From Cryphonectria parasitica EP155 (taxonomy: Eukaryota > Ascomycota > Sordariomycetes > Diaporthales > Cryphonectriaceae), in NCBI RefSeq assembly GCF_011745365.1, contig NW_024468911.1, positions 2,970,759 through 3,034,758 on the forward strand: DNA of 64,000 nt, in the 5' to 3' direction. Every line of letters begins with the position of its first letter. Positions within the stretch are counted from its first letter, which is position 1. The position numbers were made by a program, and so were the translations under genes. Below the pieces are notes generated by a model. It was not told the DNA's origin. It saw only the letters and a program-made list of their open reading frames with translations, and did no database searches. Below, piece after piece: positions 21,747 through 32,332 of this stretch.

Positions 21747-22625
21747 AAATCACGATGGTATTAACTGCTCAGGCCTGTATACTTAGAGATTGAGTTGCCT
21801 CCAGACTAGAAGTGTATAAAATACAGTATTGTTTGTATCCACGTCAAGATGAGGGGCATTTCCCACTCAGCCGCCTGTGAGGCGCACCCATACGCCACCA
21901 CCACGACTCAACACAGAGCCTCATCTGCAATGAGTACGGTACAGTAAACAATATCTTTCTTCTTTTCCCTCCAAAAATAAGAGAGAGAGAGAAAAAATAC
22001 TGTGGACAAACGGGTGGCAAATGAGTGGGTGTGTGACAGGCAAATACATTTTGTTAGACAAACCTTAAAAAAGAAACAATCAATAAGGGGAATAGTAGAT
22101 AAAACAACAGTTTTTTATCAGATCCGATACGGTAACTGTCGTGACTGTGCAGGGCTCTACTCACTAACTGTAAGTCACTCACTGGTCCCTTGTCAAGTAA
22201 TCTGTGGCTTGTCCCACTATCAGCCGCCTATCATTACAGCTTGGCTTATCTCTGGCCTAGAAGATAGCTGCCGGACTAGGCCAGTGCTTACACCGGTAGC
22301 CGCCGAGGTCAGCGAGGCTCACCTCTTCTATTCTCGGGCGCCTCCGCGTTGACCTGGACGATCCTCCCCGCTGTCCTACCTGCCATGTTCTACTTATCAT
22401 AGTATAAATATTGTGGAAGGCACTCCGCCTCTCCTTCCCCAGATCCGTCTCCTTTGTTTCTCTATTTACCTACTCAAGTATACCTACTTCTTACCAGTAT
22501 TGTTCCTAAATTCGCTGTCAACCATACTTTTCCAAGCAATCAAAGAGAAGAAAGTTCACATAAGAACAACAACACACGAGGAAGGCTCTCATCTCCTCCT
22601 GTGTTATTATCAATCAATATCAGTC
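21747..22625. other. Divergent intergenic region, promoter of xanA-like gene
   Basis: 0.88 kb without a gene. Its right half carries clustered GATA-factor sites and a TATA-like box (AGTATAAATA, 22401-22410). Confidence 0.5.
22217..22399. promoter_or_regulatory. Cluster of five HGATAR sites upstream of xanA
   Basis: CTATCA at 22217, CTATCA at 22228, TTATCT at 22246, AGATAG at 22262 and TTATCA at 22394 all match HGATAR on one strand or the other within 183 bases. HGATAR is the site of AreA/Nit2 GATA factors that activate nitrogen-scavenging genes, including purine use. I found no UaY-type site (TCGG-N6-CCGA). The function is inference. Confidence 0.45.
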
Positions 22626-24041
22626 ATGGCTGCCATCACAGTTCAGCCTCTGTCCTCCACCACCGAGGGTTCCGGCATCAAGTTCGGCGCCGTCGTTGAC
22701 AACGTTGATATTGAGAATCTCACGGGTAAGATACGATGAGCCACACACGCGCATCGTTGCATCTGCCGCTGCATCGTGATATGTGATTTATGATGTGAAA
22801 TATGCATGTATGGCGAGAACTATACCCGTAATGCCTTTTTTCCCAAGGCTAAATCGGTAACCTCGTCGGTGAGTATTTTCCCTCAAGAAGACTTCTTGAG
22901 CCCTCCTCCATCCCCAAGACAATCATGACTAACTTCCGACACGCAGATGCCGATTTCGATGTGATTCGTAATGCCCTTTTCAACAACCAGGTCCTGGTCT
23001 TCAAGAACCAGAGCCATGTCACCCCCAAGGCACAGTTCGAGCTCACCCGCCGCTTTGATCCTGCCGGCACATCATATGGCCACGGCAAGACCATCGACGC
23101 GAAGCGCTCCATCCTGCACCCAGACCTGAAGACCATCCGTGAGTACTCACTGCCTCCTCATCATCCTCTGCATCAGCCTGGATGCTGATAATTTTTCCGC
23201 AGCCCACCAGCCTCAAGTCCAGGTGATCGGCAACGGCTTCGTGCCAGAGTACGAGGGTCTCAAGAACATCCAGCTCCGCCACCCACACCACAAGACCTTC
23301 CACGCAACCTCGATCCCAGCCGAGGAGGACCTCGACTTCACACGCTTTTACAGGTGGCACATCGACGCTGCTCTGTACGGCCTCGCCCCACCCATCGTGA
23401 CGACCCTCCTCGCCGTTAAAGTCCCTGGCGGCCGTCGCCAGATCTGCCGTTACGACGACGGCACAGGCGACGAGATGGAGGTGCCCCTTGGCACGACAGC
23501 CTTTGCGAGCGGCTACGAGATGTTCGACGCCCTGTCGCCCGAGGACCAGGCCTTTGCCCGCTCCACGCGCGTCGAGTACGCCCCACACCCATACATCTGG
23601 ATGAGCGGTGCCCGGTCGCGGTCCACAGGCTTGGGCCTGGAGACGGAAGGCAAAGAGATTCCTCTTGACCAGCTGCCCGAGATCGAGGAGGACAAGATCC
23701 AGATCCTGCCCATGTGCTGGCGGAACCCCGTCAACGGGAAGCTGGCCCTGCAAGTGCATCCTTCTGCCGTGCGCAAGCTGCACCTCGCGGATGGAACCGT
23801 CGTCGATGACCTGGGCAAGGTGCGCGAGACGGTCTACCGCCTGCAGAGGCAAGGGATCGCGCCCGGCAAGATCTACGCGCACGACTGGCAGGAGGGTGAC
23901 CTGGTGCTGTTCCACAACCGGGGACTCATCCACAGCGTCGTCGGCGCATTTGCTGAGGACGAGGTCCGTCTGTTCCGCCAGTGCAATATTGCTGCGAGTC
24001 ACCTGCCTGAAGGTCCCGTGGAGGTCGCACAGGCTGCTTAG
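22626..24041 (+). CDS. xanA: 2-oxoglutarate/Fe(II)-dependent xanthine dioxygenase (XanA type)
   Basis: Three exons (22626-22725, 22947-23138, 23203-24041) give 376 aa of the TauD superfamily. The Fe(II) ligands are visible as His150 and Asp152 (YRWHIDAALYG) and His341 (RGLIHSVVG). The 2-oxoglutarate-binding arginine is Arg353 (EVRLFRQCN), with Asn359 close behind. These lie one residue from the numbering I recall for Aspergillus XanA, and segments such as 'YGHGKTIDAKRSILHPDLKTI' and 'TTLLAVKVPGGRRQ' fit that subfamily rather than taurine dioxygenases. XanA hydroxylates xanthine to uric acid with release of succinate and CO2, a molybdenum-free alternative to xanthine dehydrogenase. Cytosolic. 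The GATA sites upstream fit nitrogen control. Confidence 0.92.
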
Positions 24042-24435
24042 AAGAGTGTAGAGTTTTCACGAGATGGCTTTTCTTTTTACAATTTGCTAGAATAGAGAAT
24101 TTACAGCGTTTCCATGTTCTTTTACTTATACTTGACATATACTCGCTTTGCCTTTTGTATCCCATATGAGCCGCATCATTCGAGCATGCATAAGAGACTG
24201 CTTGATTCTATGCCATTTACAGTAACTTATAAAGGCGGAATCTCCACCCCCAGAAAATGAATCATACTGTACAGTGATGAGTCGAAATGATCATGATGTT
24301 GTATGGTATTCTCAAATAGTATTAAAAGTCGCATACTGGAGATGTCTTGTCCATTTCATAAGTCGTCATGACCTTTTGAAACTCCCTGTTGGAACAACCA
24401 TCCGAACTCATTTTACTTACAACAACACAGCAAAC
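24042..24435. other. Intergenic xanA / APH-family gene
   Basis: AT-rich, about 0.4 kb, nothing recognised. Confidence 0.5.
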
Positions 24436-25659
24436 ATGGGAACACCACAGCAATACCTTCCGCCCACCCTATCGGATCCCACCATCCAGTCCCTCCTCAC
24501 CTCCCTCTCCTTGCCGCCAGCAAAACTCATCAGTCCCCTCATCGTCGCTGCAGCCTACCACACCCTCTACCTCCTCACCTTCCCGCCCGAGGCCAACGCC
24601 CAAGGTGAGCTGGCCCCGGCCCTGCCCCAAGAACCAGACGGCTCTACAACCCTCGTCCTCCGCGTCTCGGGCCGCCACCTGCCCCGCATCAAGACGACTA
24701 ACGAGGTTGCCGTCATGCAATGGGTTCGAGCTAATACCTCGATTCCCGTCCCGGCTGTGGTGCGGTTCGACGCCACCGAGGCCAACCCGCTCGGCCACGA
24801 GTACACACTGCTGGAGCGCGCCCCGGGTATCAGCGTCGATAAGGTGCTAGACAGGCTCGACGAGGCGGCGCGGCGCGACCTGGTCGCTCAGCTAGCGGAC
24901 CTCGTGGCCCAGCTGCACGCGCACGAGTGGACGGCGGTCGGGGGGCTGGAACCCTCCTCTGCAGACGGAGGCGGCTCGGCGATTGTTCCGGGCCAGGTGC
25001 TGGACGAGACGTTTTGGCAGGCGCCGGATGTGGAGAGGTACTGGCCGGGTGGGCACGAGACCGTCTCGACTTTGAACATAGGGGGGCCTTATGAGAGCTA
25101 CACGGCCCTCTGCGCCGCGAGCGTGGACAAGTACGTCTACGCAATCGAGAGGCACGAGCGCCTTGCCTGGATGAGGGATCTCGTCCCACGGCTGAGGGCA
25201 TTCGTGGGGCTGCTCAGGGGCGGCGACGGGCAAGGAAGGGCACGAGAGCTCAAGCTGGACGACACGAGGCTCGTCCTGGCGCACAGGGACCTTCACTTTG
25301 CGAACATCATGTTGGATCCTCTTACGAACAGGATCACGGGCATACTTGATTGGGAGTTTGCGGGGGTCGTGCCTGCGTCCAGGTGGAATCCCGTCAAGGC
25401 ATTCCTGTGGAACATGAAGGAGGGCGACGAGTCTAGGGCCGAAAAGGCAGAGCTCATGAGGGTGTTTGAGGAAGTCTGTGCAGTAAAAGGTCTCACTATT
25501 CTAAGCGATGCCAGGGCTAATGAATATCAAGAGGCCATGCAGTTGGTGGTGAACTACGTGCGGGCGATCGTGGAAGTGTGCCCAAGGGGTGAAAAGGAGG
25601 AGGCTGCGAGGGAATGGAGGAGGCTGGCGGAGGAGGCGATGAGGAAACTTGGAGTCTAA
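24436..25659 (+). CDS. Aminoglycoside-phosphotransferase-family kinase-like protein
   Basis: Single exon, 407 aa. A kinase-like APH fold is shown by 'NEVAVMQWVRANTSIPVPAVV' with 'GHEYTLLERAPGISVDKVLD' in the N-lobe, the catalytic loop HRDLHFANIM (Asp285) and the metal-binding 'ILDWEFAG' (Asp305). Fungi hold many such paralogues, and most act on unknown small molecules rather than antibiotics. No signal peptide. The adjacent xanA-like gene points the same way, but I see no functional tie. Confidence 0.85.
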   Translation: MGTPQQYLPPTLSDPTIQSLLTSLSLPPAKLISPLIVAAAYHTLYLLTFPPEANAQGELAPALPQEPDGSTTLVLRVSGRHLPRIKTTNEVAVMQWVRANTSIPVPAVVRFDATEANPLGHEYTLLERAPGISVDKVLDRLDEAARRDLVAQLADLVAQLHAHEWTAVGGLEPSSADGGGSAIVPGQVLDETFWQAPDVERYWPGGHETVSTLNIGGPYESYTALCAASVDKYVYAIERHERLAWMRDLVPRLRAFVGLLRGGDGQGRARELKLDDTRLVLAHRDLHFANIMLDPLTNRITGILDWEFAGVVPASRWNPVKAFLWNMKEGDESRAEKAELMRVFEEVCAVKGLTILSDARANEYQEAMQLVVNYVRAIVEVCPRGEKEEAAREWRRLAEEAMRKLGV

Positions 25660-26212
25660 AAGGTCAATATGAGAGAGAAAGTTGAAGACGTTGACATCCA
25701 CGAGATACTTCAAAGACAATAAGTACTTGGTTATGTAGAGCGATGTACTTGTTTTGACAGTAGATAAGCTACTATTCAGGAGTGTAGTCTCGGCGGTAGA
25801 ACAAGGTACAGCGTTTAGTATAGCGGAAGGCTAAGAGAGGCCAGAGGACCCCTGACACCTCAGCAAGTGGCTCTGTATTCAGGCGACGCCCGCCTATAAA
25901 GCTAGGGCGACGCTCAGAAGTCATGTGGGCCTGATAACCAGCGCAGATAGCGGCTGCTGCAGGAGTAAACAAGACAATGCCCTTCTGCAGACCGCGATTT
26001 CGCGCTCCGGCCAACATCCAAAACCTTAATGTTGCTTTTGATGTTTTCAAAACTCTGAGGACTTCTCCAGGACCACTTCCTGCTCATGCCTTTGAGGGAC
26101 CAGTCGCGAGGAGAGGAGGTGCCCGCGACCGCAGTGCTCCGCCGTGCCCAGCAGCAACGACGTCATCTGCCACTTCTTCGTCCACGTCGAGGCAGCGATC
26201 TCACATCACAAG
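25660..26212. other. Intergenic, promoter of CHMP7
   Basis: 0.55 kb. An open minus-strand stretch (25772-26050) looks protein-like by eye but has no recognisable family. CCTATAAAG occurs at about 25892. No confident gene. Confidence 0.4.
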
Positions 26213-27724
26213 ATGAGCAACGCACTGGAGTGGCTTGTCGAACATGAGCCGGGCTTCAGAAGGTACCTGGCCTGCTTCCCATTTTCCCCCTCTCACCCCC
26301 TTCCTCAAATTATATGCAGACACGTAGACTAGACGAGCTCGATACGCATCATAATGGACTAACAAAAAGAGGAAAAAAGGTCTCGTCTTCCCGCCTTGTA
26401 TTCCGACTTTCGAGGCCAGCGTACCACAAACCCAGATGGCTTTCAAGCCAACATATCAGCCTGGCGACATGGTCTAGCCAGCCTCGTACGCGCAGGCTTT
26501 GCAGAGTCAGGCTCATCAGTGTCCACCCCAAACCACGTCGTCTTAAACGCCGACGAATCCCTCCTCCGAGCCCTCGAGAGCAAACAGTACGGAAGCCCCC
26601 TCGCCCTCGGCGCCGTCATAAGAGAAGCCGCACAGCATAAGGATCTCGTGCCGCTGCAGGAGTTCTTGAGCGCACAGCAGAGCATATACTACAAGTCATG
26701 GGGCTCCATACCCTGGAGCATCGCCTCGTGGGGCTTCAGGCAGCTGGGTCTGACTGGGGCCTTCACATTTGGCAGTGAAGACCGACTACCAGGCGGACAG
26801 TTCGTGGTCATAGCGAATCTGGAGGCCGCATCTAGGTCAGTGCTTGAGCAGACCACGGGCCTGACTTCTCGCTTTGAGAGGACCTTCTCCAAGGTGCAGT
26901 TCCAGACGGAGTTCAGAGACGCGATATTGAAGGGCCAGAAGCTGTCAGAGACAGACTTGGAGGTCTTGTTGAGATTCATGTCGCGGGACCAAGGACTGCT
27001 ACTCTACGATGGCAAGACGATCAAGCTCAAAACCACCGGTGTCAACGACACAATGATTACAGCCGAGGACGAGACGATCGCATCGCTCAAGGAGTTGACC
27101 GAGTATCTGGAGCATCAGACGGCGGTGCTGGAGAAGAAAATTGAGGAGCTTTCCATCACAGCTAAGGAGGCGGTTGCTAAGAAGAACCGCGTCTCCGCTC
27201 TCGCGGCTCTGAAATCCAAGAAACTGGCCGAGTCGTCCCTGCAGAAGCGGTTCGCCACGCTCAGCCAGCTCGAAGAGGTGTCGGCCAAGATCGAGCAGGC
27301 ATCGGACAACGTCCAGCTGGTCAAGGTCATGGGCTCCAGCACAGGCGTCCTGAAGAGCCTCAACGCACAAGTCGGCGGCGCAGAAGGCGTCGAGGAGGTG
27401 GTGGACCACCTGCGTGAGCAGATGAGCCAGGCCGACGAGGTATCCAGCATCCTCGCGGAGCAAGCACCGGTCGTTGACGAGAGCGAGATCGACGACGAGC
27501 TCGAGACCATGTTGCGGGAGGAGAAGAGCAGGGAGGAAGAGGTCGAGCGTGCAAAGACGGAGGCCGAGGAGAGAAAGCAGGCCGAGGCCACGGCAAGGAG
27601 GTTGGCAGAGCTGGATGCTCTGAAACCAGTTCCGGATCGCATTCAGGATACAGAGGAAGACCCGTCAGAGGAGCTTAGTCAAATGTCGTTGGGGAAGACG
27701 CCACAAGCGCAGGTAGAAGGGTGA
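26213..27724 (+). CDS. chmp7: CHMP7-like ESCRT-III/Snf7-family protein
   Basis: Two exons (26213-26262 and 26380-27724) give 464 aa. The short first exon encodes MSNALEWLVEHEPGFR and joins to RSRLPALYSDFRGQR. A CTAAC branch site precedes the acceptor at 26379, and the junction matches the conserved CHMP7 start. Residues ~20-225 form the winged-helix half ('FQANISAWRHGLASLVRAGF', 'WGSIPWSIASWGFRQLG'). Residues ~230-440 form the Snf7 half, with long charged helices and an acidic Arg/Glu coiled-coil end. CHMP7/Chm7 acts at the nuclear envelope and ER in membrane sealing and nuclear-pore surveillance, recruiting ESCRT-III. Confidence 0.88.
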
Positions 27725-28258
27725 TCTGAGACGCCGCGTAGCATAGGAAATACACTGAAGGTTTTAAGCAAGACTTGCATGTGTTCATAGCGTGTGTATA
27801 TATAGGTGGCTTTGGATGACTTCTCCATACAGACGAGACAATTATGTGACTGCATCGCACCGATTAGACTGCTCTTACGTTTACGTGAAAGGCCTTTGTT
27901 TGGGATGGCTTGCTCATCATCATGAAAGTCTCGCATCATGGCCTGCTCTCCGCGTAGGTTGTTGTAAGAGCCGAGTCTCTAAGCATGTTTGCTTGGTCCT
28001 CGACACGCCGAGTCGAATGTTAAACTGCGGTATTACTCTGCCGTAAAAGACAAGTTACTGAAGCCAATACACCAAGGACAGACTTTCATGATTGTGATCA
28101 CTATTGTGTGCATGACGCTGAAATGCACAAATGGATGCAAACACCAGATCGCTTTCTGCTCTTCTACAACGCCCGCTAAAGCAACCTAAATATGGAAGCG
28201 GCAGCACTCACGGTGACTACACCGGTACTAAAGATCTGAAGTTGAAGCTGATGCTGGG
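27725..28258. other. Convergent intergenic CHMP7 / RAD18
   Basis: 0.53 kb of 3' sequence. No gene or repeat seen. Confidence 0.5.
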
Positions 28259-29680
28259 TTATGATGGCGCGCCTGCAGACGCAGAACCGGTGACTGCATT
28301 TATTCCTGGGATCGAACTGTCACCACTGGGTATATCAGCTCCTCTGGCACCCTCAATTTTCCTCGGTGACGACAAATCAATGATCTCCGAGGTCCTAATT
28401 GGCCCGTCCTTAGGATGTGCCGCATCTACGTCCCCAAGCTCTGGAGAATGCTCACACCTCGTGCCGTTGACCCGCGGCTGTTCGGAATCAGTTTTGTCGC
28501 CGAACGATGAGGCTACATCCCGCGTTCTGTCTTCTACCTTTTTATGCGACTTTCGCGCTTGAGAAATGAGGTTGTTGAAAGAGTTGTTGTGCTTGGCGGA
28601 CCAGCCTGCACCGTCGAAGTCCTTGTCCTTGATCTGGGCACCCAAGTTTGCGGAGAGGGACATCGTTGAGGCATTGCCACCCTGCGTGCGCTCCCATGTG
28701 TCCAGATCCTGCATTAATTCTCGCTTCGTCTTGGGCCGTGCCGAGTCACAATTTGCGTTCCAAATCATGACCCATTCTTTGTGCCTCTTTTCCAAAAGTA
28801 AGCGAGAGCCCCAGGTCGGTATTCCGAGATCCGCAAGTTTCTTCTTTAGCTTTGTATCATTCAGTAGGGAATAGTTGGTTGACGGAATTCTCTCGAACGT
28901 TATGGCTGGGGGTGTCCCTGAAGACCGTGCTGATGGCAACCCAAAGGTCTTCTTCGTTTTTGACGGGCTCGGCTGAGGCTGTGGCTCTCCTGGACAGTCG
29001 GTGTCGAGATGTTTATCGACTCTCTCAGGTTTCATTCGCCACTGACAGATCGGGCATGCAACTAAGCCGTCATCTGTGACACATGCTGTTAGGCAAAATC
29101 CTCGAAGACCATTTGTTCCAGGACGTACGGGGACCTTACCAGGGACATATTCTTCTACTTCCTCCGCCTCGGGCACGTCTGCTTCTTGTTCCATCATGGC
29201 TGCCGTGGTAATTGCTGCCCTCGCACTGCTCGATCGGGTAGACATCCTAGTCCTCTTACTCGTGGATTCGCCGTTGGTAGACCCTTCGCGGGCTTTCCTC
29301 TTGGTCGTCGCAAACGGACCTGCTGAAGTCTCACCAGCAAGCGGCCGGCGTGCAAGGTCCAGCATCACCTCCCTGGAGCTCACAAAGGCCTCAACAGCCT
29401 CCCTGATGGCCCAGTTGCCCCTCAGCTTCGATTCTTGATCCGGTGTGCGGCACAAGGGGCATTTCCCGTCGGTGTTGAGAGCCCTCCGTATGCAGAGGGA
29501 GCAGAAAGTGTGAGAACAAGATGTGATGAGGGGCGATTGAAAGAAGTCTTTGCAGACGTGGCATCGCAGCGACTGCTCGACCTGCATAAGACTGGACAGG
29601 GGAGTCCCAAACCAGTCTGTTGGGTCTGAGACATCGTAGGCATCGTCCTTGGTGGCGGGGCCCGCAGTCCGAGAGTCCAT
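28259..29680 (-). CDS. rad18: RAD18 E3 ubiquitin ligase (post-replication repair)
   Basis: Single exon, 473 aa. Domains in order: C3HC4 RING (Cys40, 43, 55, His57, Cys60, 63, 74, 77); a Rad18-type UBZ zinc finger (Cys209, Cys212, His224, Cys229 in ACPICQWRM...HLDTDC); and a SAP DNA-binding motif at about 273-307 ('LNDTKLKKKLADLGIPTWG'). With Rad6 it monoubiquitinates PCNA at stalled forks, which opens translesion synthesis and template switching. Nuclear. It is divergent from POL32 across 422 bases, so the two share a promoter region and a PCNA-centred role. Confidence 0.95.
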   Translation of the reverse strand: MDSRTAGPATKDDAYDVSDPTDWFGTPLSSLMQVEQSLRCHVCKDFFQSPLITSCSHTFCSLCIRRALNTDGKCPLCRTPDQESKLRGNWAIREAVEAFVSSREVMLDLARRPLAGETSAGPFATTKRKAREGSTNGESTSKRTRMSTRSSSARAAITTAAMMEQEADVPEAEEVEEYVPGKVPVRPGTNGLRGFCLTACVTDDGLVACPICQWRMKPERVDKHLDTDCPGEPQPQPSPSKTKKTFGLPSARSSGTPPAITFERIPSTNYSLLNDTKLKKKLADLGIPTWGSRLLLEKRHKEWVMIWNANCDSARPKTKRELMQDLDTWERTQGGNASTMSLSANLGAQIKDKDFDGAGWSAKHNNSFNNLISQARKSHKKVEDRTRDVASSFGDKTDSEQPRVNGTRCEHSPELGDVDAAHPKDGPIRTSEIIDLSSPRKIEGARGADIPSGDSSIPGINAVTGSASAGAPS

Positions 29681-30102
29681 TCTCGCCGTTCCACTTGCGA
29701 AATTATCTTATGTACATCAAACCAAAAGCAATGGATAGATATAATGGAGCACGTGACAAGTGAGGTATGTGCTGTTGAAGGAAAGGTGAAGAGAGTGGTA
29801 GGACGGCTGAAGGGTCTTGCCGACCGAAGAGGATGAGGCGGCAAACGAAGGCGCGAGGCGCGTCATCGAGGACAGTAATTTTTGGGGAAGGCGCGTTTTA
29901 CTTAAGTGCGGATTACTTTAAGGGCCCCACCACGCGTCTCGAAATGGTAGGCTTGTGTCTACGACACTCACTGGCATTGCTTTCTTGTTCCATTTCCGAC
30001 ATTTTGCATGTATTTTCCTTTGCCGTTTTAAATTTTTTTGCATGTGCTTTTCGAAGGCTAAGTGAATCTTGGTGCAGCCTTGGGCCAATTCTACCTTTCA
30101 AG
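29681..30102. promoter_or_regulatory. Shared RAD18/POL32 promoter with MCB box
   Basis: The 422-base gap between two divergent starts contains ACGCGT (29932-29937), the MluI cell-cycle box bound by MBF (Mbp1-Swi6) in fungal S-phase promoters. It also has GCGCGT-type sequences at about 29851 and 29891. Co-regulation at G1/S is inferred from the motif and from the two gene functions. Confidence 0.55.
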
Positions 30103-31647
30103 ATGGAGGATTACAGGAAGTACCTCGCTGAGCAGGTCGTCTCAGAGGGCAAGATTGTGAGAAGGACCTGCGTGCAATCCTCGACCTCGACTTTGCGTGT
30201 CCTGACAATATGTCCAGATCACCTACCGGACTTTGAGTCGGGCGCTGGGGGTCAACGTCAACATTGCTAAGCAGTGAGTTCTTGTGAATTGCACGCATTA
30301 GAATTACTGCTCACCCGACTACAGAATGCTCTACGACTACCATGGCTGGCAGAATGGAAAACGCTCTGGGGCTGTGCATGCGACCTACATGATCTATGGT
30401 AACAAGAAATCAGTTCATACCAATGGCCATTCGCAGCAAGACGGAGACGTGGAGATGACCAGCTCTCCTCCAGAGCCCATGTCAGTTGCCGAAGAAGTGC
30501 CTGTGATGACGTTGTCTCTCGTCGCGGAAGAGAATCTCAAAGGTACACCATGCTATTCCATCCAAGGCTCGGATATCTGGAGTTGACTTATTTCAGACGT
30601 CCTTTCCCTGTACGAGAACGTCGTATCCCTTCATGTCTACAGTTTAAGTGCACATCAGATTAAGGTCCGTGTCGTGCCCTTGCTCAAGCATTGTGATTGA
30701 CTAACTAGAGCTTCAGGACATGCAAATTCTCTCAGACAGTGCCAAGCCAGTCCCTGACGTGGGAACTGAAGGCGTTCACGGCGATCAGCCGAAGATCACT
30801 GCGCCCATTCACAACCCTCATGTCCGACGAAGAGAGCGCCGCGAAGCCGCCCGGGTGGCAGCCGCTCCTGTCTCCAAGCCCGTCGGGACGAAGCCAGCAC
30901 CGTCGAAGCCCGCTCCTGCCGCGACCGTCAAGGAGGAGCCGAAAGTAGAGCAGAAGCCGTTGTCCAAGGAGTCAACTCCGGTGTCATCAGGAACCAAGAA
31001 GCCTGCGCCGAAGCGCGGTGCACCCGGTGGTATCATGCAGTCGTTTGCTAAAGCTGCATCAAAGCCAAAGAGGGCAGAAAACTCTCAGTCAGCGACCTCC
31101 ACTGCAGCCGACGACTCAAGCATGCCGACACTCTCAGACGATGGTGAAGACGATTCGATAACGATGTCTGAGCCAAAGAAGGCGAGCGACACGGGGCGAA
31201 AGACCAAGAAGGATCGTCAGGAAGAGCTGAAGCGGATGATGGAGGAGAGCAGTGAGGATGAAGAGCCAGAGAAGGAGGACACTCCCATGGAGGAGCCCGA
31301 AGAGGAGCCGGCAGCGCCACAGCCTGAAGACAAGGCAGACGAGGAGCCGGCTGAAGTCGTCTCAAGCACTGGAAACGGGAGACGCCGCGGAAGGAGGCGC
31401 GTGCTGAAGAAAAAGACCGCCATAGACGACAAGGGTTATCTGGGTAAGTTCAATGACACAAGCTTAAGAGTTCGGCTACTAACACATGTCAGTCACCATA
31501 CAGGAACCCGGCTGGGAGTCCTTCTCGGAAGATGAGGCAGCGGCGCCTGCCAAGAAGAAGACCGAGACCGCGGTACAACCCGCAAAGGCAAAGAAGCCGG
31601 CGCCAAAGGGCCAGGGCAATATCATGTCTTTTTTCGGCAAGAAATAA
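30103..31647 (+). CDS. pol32: DNA polymerase delta subunit 3 (POL32/Cdc27)
   Basis: Six exons (30103-30156, 30218-30273, 30325-30542, 30597-30664, 30717-31443, 31493-31647) encode 425 aa in frame throughout, with branch sites such as GACTAAC before exon 5. The start MEDYRKYLAEQVVSEGKI, 'ITYRTLSRALGVNVNIAKQ' and 'MLYDYHGWQ' give the winged-helix part that binds the B-subunit. 'LSLYENVVSLHVYSLSAHQI' ends it. The long middle is Lys/Glu/Pro-rich and disordered. The C-terminus is a canonical PCNA-binding PIP box, Gln415-x2-Ile418-x2-Phe421-Phe422, followed by GKK. Pol32 holds Pol delta on PCNA and also serves Pol zeta in translesion and break-induced synthesis. Confidence 0.93.
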
Positions 31648-32332
31648 GATAGTTACATGTATTCAAACGCTAGGCTGCGGCATCATTTAGACGAGCAAAG
31701 ATCATCGAGCCGCATACTACAGTATATGGGAATTCGATGGGGGTATTAATGAGGCGACAACTCTCAATTGAAAAATGTCTGCATGACACAAAGACAACCA
31801 GGTCCCTGCATATCTCAGCAAAGCGCCGCAGCATCGTGAATAGTATGGACCTACCCTAGTTGCCTTGGCACACTGCGGCCCCTTGTGTCCAGCGCCGGAT
31901 CAGGGGCCTCTAGCCTACATAGGAGACCCCGTTGGAGATCCCTGCACGTAACGCGGGGTACTTATTCCCCTGTAGGATAGGGGTCCGCGGCTTGAGTGTC
32001 TCCGGAAACCTGGGGTACGTGGACAATAGAGCTGGCCAATCTCCAACTCCAACGTTTCCTAGCACATGAACTCTTGTCTCCCTCAACTACACCCACACAC
32101 GGTCCCACGATTTCCCTCCCTTATTTACACTTCGCTATAATGAAGTAGTCACGAATTTTCACTCTTGACGACTGATGACAGAGGTGGAGGCCGACGGGCG
32201 CTACTTTCCTTTACTGTCTATAGGAAAGGCAGGTTTGCGCCTCGCCGCTTATATTGTGCTCCCTCGTGACGACCAAACCGCCTGTCGCGCTCCATCTTTC
32301 TCGGCTACGACTTATTACACACTCCTTTCAGT
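31648..32332. promoter_or_regulatory. Intergenic POL32 / GH125 with STRE-like sites
   Basis: 0.69 kb without a gene. It holds closely spaced GGGGTAC, CCCCT and AGGGG sequences around 31955-31982, resembling stress-response elements or CreA-like GC boxes in the promoter of the GH125 gene. Weak evidence. Confidence 0.25.

Noticed and set aside
25772..26050. Minus-strand frame upstream of CHMP7
   Set aside because: Looks mildly protein-like but occupies the CHMP7 promoter, has no recognised domain and no supporting splice structure.
28131..28562. 143-codon plus-strand frame at the end of RAD18
   Set aside because: It is antisense to the RAD18 C-terminal coding region and shows no independent protein character.
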